Notes under the pieces: model-generated
Told to the model about the DNA's origin: nothing
What the model saw: only the letters and a program-made list of their open reading frames with translations
The model's database searches: none
Shown: piece by piece, positions 57,633 through 64,000 of the stretch
Numbering within the stretch: position 1 is the stretch's first letter
How the letters are laid out: each line of letters begins with the position of its first letter
DNA from: Cyclobacterium qasimii M12-11B
Lineage (GTDB): Bacteria; Bacteroidota; Bacteroidia; Cytophagales; Cyclobacteriaceae
Length of the DNA stretch: 64,000 nucleotides
NCBI RefSeq assembly: GCF_000427295.1
Contig: NZ_ATNM01000064.1
Span: 62,001-126,000 of the forward strand
Direction of reading: 5' to 3'
Made by a program: the position numbers and the translations under genes

Positions 57633-58304
57633 TTATTTCAAAGCATTAAACGCTTTCATATATCTATTTTTGCCCAATACTGTACTTCTTAAAATTGCCG
57701 TGCCATCTTCATATAGTTCATTTTTTTCAATTTTAACAGTCTCCCTAACGGCGTTACAAAAGGGTGCATACTTCTTTAATGAACTCTTTGTCGTAATCCT
57801 TGAAATTTCGTTAAACAATTTACCATTTGAATAGTCAGAATACTGCTCTAAATCACCTTGAATGGAACTATTATTTTCCGATAGTTTAATCATAAGCATA
57901 ACTTGCTTTATAACTTCTTCATAATTTTCCTTTTCATCCTCTCTGTTAATTTTGACTCCTATTTCAAAATTATTTATTTGAGAGTATTCATAAAAATTCA
58001 TAGATGTTAATATGCAATACTTTTCATTTAGATAAACCTTTGCATGTAGATTCTGTACTTCAACTAAATGAATATTTGAAAATGATTTTAGCCATATTTC
58101 CTCATTAGTCTTCAATTCATTTTTCCTATAAACGAAATAACAGTTATCAATCTTTGGAAGATGCATTGATAACTTTGACTTAATTCTTTCAGTTATTTTC
58201 AAATATGGAGAAACAAAAATCAAGGAACGAAAGGACTCTTGTATTAGGTTCTCAATTGCGTGGGAGATCTCAATAGTCCCCATTATATTTTTCACTTTAC
58301 TCAC
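57633..58304 (-). CDS. PLD-like (HKD) protein
   Basis: A 223-aa soluble protein with one phospholipase D-type half-site: VQNLHAKVYLNEKYCILTSMNF, i.e. His87, Lys89, and Glu94 in place of the usual Asp, followed by the TSMNF Ser/Asn motif and NNFEIGVKI. The N-terminus (IENLIQESFRSLIFVSPYLKI) is the typical first strand-helix of PLD-fold nucleases. A single-HKD protein would act as a dimer, as in Nuc-type endonucleases; the Glu change may reduce or alter activity. It is the third gene of the helicase module, 303 bases after the coiled-coil gene with a long palindrome between, so it may have its own promoter. Confidence 0.75.
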   Translation of the reverse strand: MSKVKNIMGTIEISHAIENLIQESFRSLIFVSPYLKITERIKSKLSMHLPKIDNCYFVYRKNELKTNEEIWLKSFSNIHLVEVQNLHAKVYLNEKYCILTSMNFYEYSQINNFEIGVKINREDEKENYEEVIKQVMLMIKLSENNSSIQGDLEQYSDYSNGKLFNEISRITTKSSLKKYAPFCNAVRETVKIEKNELYEDGTAILRSTVLGKNRYMKAFNALK

Positions 58305-58360
58305 TTAATGAAGATTTTATTTAAATATTTTTATTTTTTTACGATTGTTGATTGTATTAC

Positions 58361-58494
58361 CTACAACGGCTCGTGTATGGTGTCGTAGCGGATTACGTGA
58401 GATTTACCTTTCAAAACAGAATCGAAATACGGGCGAGTGATGAACTCTAAAATGCCCACAAAACCCGCTATGCACTTTACATATTGTTATGCCC
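58361..58494 (-). repeat. Long imperfect palindrome between the PLD-like and coiled-coil genes
   Basis: The left arm from ACAACGGCTCGTGTATGG to GTAGCGGATTACGTG pairs imperfectly with the right arm from AACCCGCTATGCACTTTAC to ATATTGTTATGCCC, leaving a central loop of about 50 bases. The outer words (ACAAC and GTTATGC) resemble, with mismatches, the ends of integron attC sites (RYYYAAC and GTTRRRY). A partial right-arm copy lies at 57598-57626. Confidence 0.55.
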
Positions 58495-58543
58495 TGTGTT
58501 TATTCTTCAATCTGTCTCACAGTGAGTTGGCAAGGCTTACTCT

Positions 58544-58586
58544 TTTGCAATTTTTGGTCTAAGCGTTGGCTTGTGCGAATTGCAAA
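58544..58586 (-). terminator. Hairpin downstream of the coiled-coil gene
   Basis: TTTGCAATT pairs perfectly with AATTGCAAA over 9 bp around a 25-base loop. It lies 22 bases beyond the stop of the coiled-coil gene on the minus strand and may slow or stop its transcript; a T run is lacking, so this is tentative. Confidence 0.35.
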
Positions 58587-58607
58587 TGTGTATGGCTTAT
58601 GCGTCGG

Positions 58608-59318
58608 CTATTTAAGTAAAATTCCTAAAAGTAATCCAATAGTAATGACAGCTATAATTATTTGAATTGTTTTACTTTTCTTTATTTCTTCCCTATTAGT
58701 ATTTATTTCAGTTTCTGTCTTCTGATTAATTTCATTTTGCTTTGTTGCTATTATTTCTGTTTTTTCTTTAACAGCATTCTCGATATCTATTATCTTTTCA
58801 TTTAAAGACTTATGATTTAACGAAATCGCATTGTTTATTCTATTTATATTCTCATTTAAGGACAATTCACGTTCATTAATTTTTTCAACTGCCGTATTCG
58901 TAAAAATTTCAATATTTTCCCTATTTACAGCATTTATGTCGGATAATTTCTCAGAATACTCTTCAATTTGTTTAATTAGTTTAGTATGTGTTTTAGAGGT
59001 TTCTTCTACGAAATTATTTGACAATCCATCAAACAATTTTAAAAACTCATCCGAATGTTTTTCGGTGTTTTTAATAATGGTTTTAATAGCTAATGAGAGG
59101 GAATCTATGACTTTATCGGCATCTTCCTTTTTATTTTCATAATCATTTTCAACACCTTGCCTAAATGAATTCACAGCTAAAATAAATGATTCTATTTCAT
59201 TTATTGTTCTTTTAGCATTCTCAGCATTAGTTGAAGTAATTTGATTTATGTTTTTCAGCTTATTCAGTTCAGATACAAGCACTTCAAATTCTTTCTGTAT
59301 TTCTATGGTATTTTCCAT
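58608..59318 (-). CDS. Coiled-coil protein with a C-terminal membrane anchor
   Basis: A 236-aa protein that is almost entirely heptad-like and rich in Glu, Lys, Asn and Ile (about 1-210), ending in a basic stretch EEIKKSKT and a single hydrophobic segment IQIIIAVITIGLLLGILL at the extreme C-terminus. This is a tail-anchored or inner-membrane rod-like protein. No enzymatic motif is present. Its ATG follows the helicase stop after only two bases, so the two are translationally coupled, and it probably works as a membrane tether, sensor or effector of the helicase. Visibly AT-rich codon use, as in the helicase and PLD genes. Confidence 0.75.
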   Translation of the reverse strand: MENTIEIQKEFEVLVSELNKLKNINQITSTNAENAKRTINEIESFILAVNSFRQGVENDYENKKEDADKVIDSLSLAIKTIIKNTEKHSDEFLKLFDGLSNNFVEETSKTHTKLIKQIEEYSEKLSDINAVNRENIEIFTNTAVEKINERELSLNENINRINNAISLNHKSLNEKIIDIENAVKEKTEIIATKQNEINQKTETEINTNREEIKKSKTIQIIIAVITIGLLLGILLK

Positions 59319-59320
59319 TA

Positions 59321-62300
59321 TTATGATATTTTATCTAAAAGTTCTTTTAATTTATATGATGTCCTATTAACCATTAATTCAGAGGTTAATGTATCCATTA
59401 AGGGCTTTATTTCAGAATTAAAATCTAATACTTTTTCATTGAATAGTATTATGAGACTCTTAACGTCTTCCCAAGTATCAATCCTTAACATTCTTCTGAA
59501 GCCTGTACGGTATAGACTTATTGCCTGTTGAACAAGCGGTTTGTCGTTTGCACTTTCTATTGTGTCTTGTTCTTTTAATTCGAGAGCTAATAAACTAAAC
59601 GCGGTCAATAAATCTATACTTGCATTATCAACCATATTAATGCGCAGATTATCACAAGCCCCTCTTAAATGCTTTGCATTATCTATTTGACCACCTAATC
59701 CGTCTGGTGGCTCATCAATATACTCAATGTATTTTTTTACTATTTCACAATTTTCAATTGTCCCTTTTTCCGTATCTTTAGGTAAATAATCATTTCTTGC
59801 ATATTTAGATGTAAAATATCTAATCATTCGGTCTCTAAATTCTCGTTCGCCTTCAGATAAAAACACGTCACATAATTCTTTCATATAATCTATTGAGCGT
59901 TTCCTTTTGTCAGAAATCTCGCTGTCAATAAATTCTACAAGAACATAAAGAACTTTTTTTAATATTGTTTCTTCGCTGATATCTTTAATCTTATTCAGCC
60001 ATTTCTTTGTAGTTTCTATTCCTAAGTATCGCCTTAAATACCCTTTGAAATTATCTTTATATTCTTTATTCGTTTTTGCTTTAAACCTAACCTCTATAAA
60101 ACCTCCTACATAATCAATAACATAGTCATCAATTATACCCACTATATTCATTCTGTATATTGCTCTTTGAGTGTCAGAAGAATTTCTTATTCGTGAGTAA
60201 TTATCTTTGAGAAAATTTGTTGTGTCAGAATTTGGATTAAACTCATTTGGAGCACTGCCATACTTTTGAATTTGAAATTTATAATATTGATACCTTATGT
60301 TATCAATAAAATCGTGTTCATCAGTACTGAAATTATACCCTGCTCTTATAATTCTTTCTTCAAAGTCATCATAGCCAACACCCTTAATAATTTCATTAAT
60401 TTTGGAGATAATACCATTTGTAAATCCAACTTTCAAATAGTACTGTCCACTTTTTCCGCTTTCTATTAACGTTTTAATTCCGTCAGTTGATTTGGTATTA
60501 AACCATTCTAAATAATTTGCACTTGGACATTTCTGTTTTAATAACTCTCGTGAGTATTTTAAAATTATTTTTGCTTTATCTACATTAAAGTTTTGTGTCG
60601 CATTCTCATAACTTATTAGATTTCTATTTAAATCAAGAAGTCCAATTTTTATTCTTTCATCCACCTTTTGTTTCCAAGGACCATTAATATAGATATATCT
60701 TTCATTCCAAAGATTTACAGAATGTACATCAGGGAATTTATCTTGAATTTCTCTTTTTAATACATTTAGAAAAAAACCATCTTCATATTCAACTTCATCA
60801 AGTAATTCATTTATTATTTCTCTTTCTCGTGATACACCTTTAAAAGCATTTTTGTAAAAGTCATAATTAGTTTCGATATCGTTTGGATGATAGATAATTG
60901 AACAAACAGAAGGATTTCCATCCCTTCCTGCTCTACCAGCTTCTTGGTAGAAGCTTTCTACAGAATTTGGCAAAGAATAATGAATTGAATAGCGAATGTT
61001 AGGTTTATCAATACCCATTCCAAATGCCTTTGTAGCAATCATTAAATTTGATTCATTTCGTAAAAATTGTTCTTGATTTTTTACTGATAAATCTGCTTCT
61101 GTTTCAATTGTTTTGTCTTTAACTGTATCGTCATCTCCACTGCCGAAAAATGTAGTTATATTTAAAAAAGACAATTCTTTTAATCCTGTACCATCATAAA
61201 ATATTGTTGGTGGCTCTGTATTGAAATCTTTTCTAATTTCTTTTCCATTCTTTAAATACAATACTCCATTTGGTAGTTTATTTGATTTAGTTGGGCAAAA
61301 AATAACTCCTGCATTATTAAATTGTCCATTTTGTGAAGAATAGAAATCATTTTTAGAATTCAGATAACCATATTTTTTTTCAAGTTGATTAATTTTTAAA
61401 GGTAGGTCTTTTAAAAAGTTTTTAATTTTAGGGTACTTCAAATTACCTAAACTATTTTCTCTATTAAAATATTTCTGCCCATCTTCAATTTCATAATCAA
61501 TTGGAAGAATGCTGAAATTCAACTCCTTTCTGTCAATAGCTTCGGCAGGCAAACTAATAATCGCCTCTTCTTTAAGGTTTAATTCTCTTTGCACATCAGC
61601 CAAAACATCGAAAGAAGCCGTTGCCGTAAGTCCAAAAATTGTTAAGCTATTTTCTTTGGGCAAGCAATGCTTTCTTAAATTTTGTGCAAGATTAAGATAT
61701 ACGTGCCGAAAATCGTGTCCCCATTCTGAAACACAATGAGCTTCATCAATAACAGCATAACTGTAGTAAACATTTTCATTTTTGCAACTTGCTAATGCTA
61801 CTCTGAATTTTTCGATTTGGAAGCGTTCGGGTGATACAAATAATATTAAGTATTGACTGTCGGTAAGGTTTTGGATGTTACTTTCTCTTTCTTCTTTTGT
61901 ATTGAAAGAATTTATATATGCTGTTTTTGAAATCCCATTTTCAATCAATTTATCAAATTGGTCTTTCATTAAAGAATTAATTGGGTCAACTACAATTGTT
62001 ACTCCTGGATGTAACAATGCACAAATTTGAAAAGTTAACGATTTACCACCTCCTGTTGGTAAAAGACCAATAACATCCTTTCCTACTATAGCTCTATTAA
62101 TGATCGCTTCCTGCCCAGCTCTGAATTTAGTTTTTCTGAATATGTTGTTTAGGAAATAGATTAAAGCACTTTCTTGCTTTTTTGTTTTGTATTCAAATCT
62201 TTGAGATTGCCTTTTAATTCCATTTTCCTCAACTTCTTCTTCAATAACTTTTCCTATTTGTCTATAGTTAATACGTCTGTCAGTGAGAACATTGATGTTG

Positions 62301-63007
62301 ATTGGGTTTGTTTTTTCATCAACAAAAGATTTAATACAGACACCTTCTGTACTGCTTAAATTAGCAGAAATCACTATGTTATTACTGTGATCTTCTTTGA
62401 TTAGGGATATTTGAATTTCTTCTTTACTGATTAACTTGTTTAAATTTTCAAATACATCATTTAAATCCTCAATTATTAATTCTTCTTCATCTGTACATAT
62501 TCCCTTAATTGTAAATGATGTTTCAACAGGATTTGACATTAACATCAAAAGAATACTTCGTTGAATTTGAGAGAATTCGATTAGTTTTTTTAGGCAATTA
62601 TATACTTTATAATTATGTAACCCATATTCACTTGCTTTTTCTGGACTTAAAGACGAAAAATTCTTTATAACATCATTTAGATTGTGATAACTTGCGTTAT
62701 TTGAATCACTTATTTCGGCTCTTAATACTGGTTTTGAAAAGTTAAAATTATTTACTGATTCTTGAAAACATTCTTTTAGAAGATAATTACTAATTTTAAT
62801 AGATGCTCTTGTAGAATCTCCCCTTGTAATGATATTCCAAGCAACTTTTAATAGAGGACTTACTTTATCGAAATCAATAAATTTTGGCGCATTCAATAAC
62901 TCAAAACAAGTGTTTTTCGAGTAGAATTCCTTTACAGTTTCTTTATCTGAATGTTGTATCAGGAACTCATTTAATTCATCTATGTAGTATCCGCCTTTTA
63001 ATGTCAT
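59321..63007 (-). CDS. Large RecQ-like superfamily 2 DNA helicase
   Basis: A 1228-aa ATP-dependent DNA helicase. The ATG at 63007 (MTLKGGYYIDELNEFL) is preferred; a longer frame to 63136 adds 43 residues of low plausibility. Residues 1-290 form an N-terminal region with no recognised domain. The RecQ core has Walker A GLLPTGGGKS (Lys322), DEAHCVSEWGHDFR (Asp421, the RecQ-specific motif with aromatic-rich loop), GLTATASFD, IATKAFGMGIDKPNIRY, and YQEAGRAGRDG near residue 690. A C-terminal extension of about 500 residues lacks a visible HRDC domain or the RecQ zinc Cys4. Housekeeping RecQ is about 600-730 aa, so this is an accessory enzyme. It heads the three-gene module, and its base composition is far more AT-rich than the neighbours. 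Confidence 0.88.
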   Translation of the reverse strand: MTLKGGYYIDELNEFLIQHSDKETVKEFYSKNTCFELLNAPKFIDFDKVSPLLKVAWNIITRGDSTRASIKISNYLLKECFQESVNNFNFSKPVLRAEISDSNNASYHNLNDVIKNFSSLSPEKASEYGLHNYKVYNCLKKLIEFSQIQRSILLMLMSNPVETSFTIKGICTDEEELIIEDLNDVFENLNKLISKEEIQISLIKEDHSNNIVISANLSSTEGVCIKSFVDEKTNPININVLTDRRINYRQIGKVIEEEVEENGIKRQSQRFEYKTKKQESALIYFLNNIFRKTKFRAGQEAIINRAIVGKDVIGLLPTGGGKSLTFQICALLHPGVTIVVDPINSLMKDQFDKLIENGISKTAYINSFNTKEERESNIQNLTDSQYLILFVSPERFQIEKFRVALASCKNENVYYSYAVIDEAHCVSEWGHDFRHVYLNLAQNLRKHCLPKENSLTIFGLTATASFDVLADVQRELNLKEEAIISLPAEAIDRKELNFSILPIDYEIEDGQKYFNRENSLGNLKYPKIKNFLKDLPLKINQLEKKYGYLNSKNDFYSSQNGQFNNAGVIFCPTKSNKLPNGVLYLKNGKEIRKDFNTEPPTIFYDGTGLKELSFLNITTFFGSGDDDTVKDKTIETEADLSVKNQEQFLRNESNLMIATKAFGMGIDKPNIRYSIHYSLPNSVESFYQEAGRAGRDGNPSVCSIIYHPNDIETNYDFYKNAFKGVSREREIINELLDEVEYEDGFFLNVLKREIQDKFPDVHSVNLWNERYIYINGPWKQKVDERIKIGLLDLNRNLISYENATQNFNVDKAKIILKYSRELLKQKCPSANYLEWFNTKSTDGIKTLIESGKSGQYYLKVGFTNGIISKINEIIKGVGYDDFEERIIRAGYNFSTDEHDFIDNIRYQYYKFQIQKYGSAPNEFNPNSDTTNFLKDNYSRIRNSSDTQRAIYRMNIVGIIDDYVIDYVGGFIEVRFKAKTNKEYKDNFKGYLRRYLGIETTKKWLNKIKDISEETILKKVLYVLVEFIDSEISDKRKRSIDYMKELCDVFLSEGEREFRDRMIRYFTSKYARNDYLPKDTEKGTIENCEIVKKYIEYIDEPPDGLGGQIDNAKHLRGACDNLRINMVDNASIDLLTAFSLLALELKEQDTIESANDKPLVQQAISLYRTGFRRMLRIDTWEDVKSLIILFNEKVLDFNSEIKPLMDTLTSELMVNRTSYKLKELLDKIS

Positions 63008-63036
63008 AATTAGTTGTTGTTTTTGTAAGCGTTGGC

Positions 63037-63106
63037 AAGAAATAGCTCTTTTGGTTTTTTCAGGGTTGATTTTTGTGTGATGGCAAAAACCAAATGTGCT
63101 ATTTGT
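63037..63106 (-). repeat. Inverted repeat in the helicase leader
   Basis: AAGAAATAGCTCTTTTGGTTTTT (63037-63059) is the near-perfect reverse complement of AAAAACCAAATGTGCTATTTGT (63084-63105), a stem of about 20 bp with a 24-base loop that lies 30-100 bases upstream of the helicase start. Confidence 0.5.
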
Positions 63107-63167
63107 GCGTTGGATTCCATATCTCCTATACTCCAAATTTATTCATTACTTAGGCACTTCTTTATAT

Positions 63168-63226
63168 TGGGCACAACATCTGTATATATACACATTTAGC
63201 ATCAGAGTTGCGTATATACAGCCTAT
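63168..63226 (-). repeat. Palindromic element at the right end of the helicase module
   Basis: CTGTATATATAC (63180-63191) pairs with GTATATACAG (63212-63221). The outer word GGGCACAAC resembles the complement of the end of the 58361-58494 palindrome (GGGCATAAC). It stands 28 bases before the right 45-bp repeat. Confidence 0.4.
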
Positions 63227-63253
63227 CTACATCCTCCTTTGCCTTCATTTCTT

Positions 63254-63298
63254 TGTCAAATTAAGGATTTCGGAGATGGAATCCACCTACGAACAAAT
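63254..63298 (+). repeat. 45-bp direct repeat, right copy (helicase module border)
   Basis: Identical to 57542-57586 over 45 bases and in the same orientation. The 5.67 kb between the two copies hold exactly the helicase, coiled-coil and PLD-like genes. Confidence 0.9.
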
Positions 63299-63439
63299 AA
63301 AAACTTGTGGTTATTGAATCTTTCAGTGTAAAAAGAGGGAAATCAATTCTGCAGCTTATAAATAGATTTTAATTCAATGGTCAAATTTTAGACCTATGAT
63401 GCCAATTAATTTCGCATTAACCTTTGGCTTGAGCTTAAA

Positions 63440-63935
63440 ATTCATTTAATGACCTCTTCGGGTGAATTATTGGGCTAAAGCCCCAAAATATAATATAACA
63501 TTCTAATCCCCCAGCTGAAGCTGGGGGCTATTGATATTCTGGAATCATTTCGATTGAAAATGCAAATACATTCTATTTTGTGAAGGATATTCCGGAATTA
63601 TTTAACAGAATCTCTTCAATAGAAATGGGCTTCAGCCCATTTATAAAGGACAATGCCATTTCCCCCGGCTTTAGCCAAAATCTAGAGGACAGAAGGGTTT
63701 GTTAATAATTATAGTTTTACCTATGGTTTGGATCTGAAAACCTATGACTTCGGCTCCGCTCAGTCACCGGTAATGTGTTTTAGTTTAGGCTAAAGACTAG
63801 ACGAGTCAAACTCAATTCAACCCCCAAGCTGAAGCTGGGGGCTATTGATATTCCAAAATCATTACGATTTGAAATAGGACACTTCGACACCATTGGCTTC
63901 GACAAGCGCAGTCACCGGCGCCGAATTATTTGAAC
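63440..63935 (+). repeat. Intergenic repeat block R5
   Basis: The block carries GGGCTAAAGCCCC, two copies of the GCTGAAGCTGGGGGCTATTGATATTC palindrome end (about 63508 and 63824), GGGCTTCAGCCC, CCGGCTTTAGCC and CTTCGGCTCCGCTCAGTCACCGG. It forms the right border of the sulfatase/helicase stretch; no gene is visible from here to the window end. Confidence 0.78.
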
Positions 63936-64000
63936 TTATCGATATCAAGCTATTTCAAAAACCCTAATTATCAGACAAGCTCTCTAATCCCTATGCCAGG

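Noticed and set aside
63008-63136. Longer N-terminus for the RecQ-like helicase
   Set aside because: The added 43 residues translate part of an inverted repeat in the leader; the ATG at 63007 starts the conserved-looking part.
57542-63298. Insertion sequence or composite transposon
   Set aside because: No transposase or integrase ORF exists between or near the direct repeats, and no terminal inverted repeats of a known type are seen.
41803-63850. CRISPR-like array formed by recurring palindromes
   Set aside because: Repeat units are of different lengths and types, irregularly spaced over kilobases, without unique spacers of constant length or cas genes.
1-64000. tRNA, rRNA or riboswitch genes
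   Set aside because: No cloverleaf with TTCGA/CCA-type arms, rRNA signature or known riboswitch core was recognised on reading both strands; a covariance-model scan could still find a weak one.

Overview
The window reads as a chromosomal stretch of a Bacteroidota bacterium, most likely a marine or sediment member of Cytophagales (Cyclobacteriaceae-like; this placement is inference). The signs are SusC/SusD glycan-uptake pairs, a FecR anti-sigma factor with an STN-containing TonB receptor, many lipoprotein signals, sulfatases, almost no Shine-Dalgarno sequences and moderate-to-low GC. No rRNA, tRNA, transposase, integrase or CRISPR array was seen.

Layout. 1-12.5 kb is an exported/catabolic cluster on the + strand: SusD lipoprotein, ThuA-like protein, two sugar-phosphate isomerase/epimerase TIM barrels, an alpha/beta hydrolase, an FG-GAP repeat protein, a three-domain calcineurin-like phosphoesterase and a sulfatase. 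12.8-17.6 kb holds a DJ-1/PfpI protein, a DUF421 membrane protein and a Ku-LigD non-homologous end-joining pair. 17.8-22.8 kb is a run of exported metallohydrolases (CehA/PHP, amidohydrolase, a Tat-exported deacetylase-like protein) and a CBM9-like lipoprotein. 23-28.4 kb has an outer-membrane-type protein, a small lipoprotein, an unusual alpha/beta hydrolase-SGNH fusion and a PLP decarboxylase. 28.5-32.4 kb is an OmpR-type two-component system followed by a tandem spondin-domain protein. 32.7-41.5 kb is a tandem triplication of a soluble five-PAS histidine kinase, each copy 883 aa.

From 41.5 kb on the window changes character. Gene modules alternate with blocks of dispersed, hairpin-rich intergenic repeats: FecR-SusC-SusD; an ArsR-merTP-merA mercury operon; an ArsR / lipoprotein ArsC-like phosphatase / DsbD operon; and a sulfatase plus a RecQ-like helicase / membrane coiled-coil / PLD-like module. 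The mer operon lies between two direct copies of a 252-bp repeat that differ at one base. The helicase module lies between two perfect 45-bp direct repeats and is visibly more AT-rich than its surroundings. It is the best candidate here for an undescribed, probably anti-phage, system.

Nine genes are broken by eleven single-base indels, nearly all in homopolymer runs (DJ-1, DUF421 twice, LigD, outer-membrane protein, sensor kinase, PAS kinase 1 twice, FecR, SusD2, MerA). Restoring one base each time gives full-length, family-typical proteins, so I treat them as probably intact genes carrying sequencing errors and give the full spans. Homology calls rest on motif recognition by eye; no database search was run.
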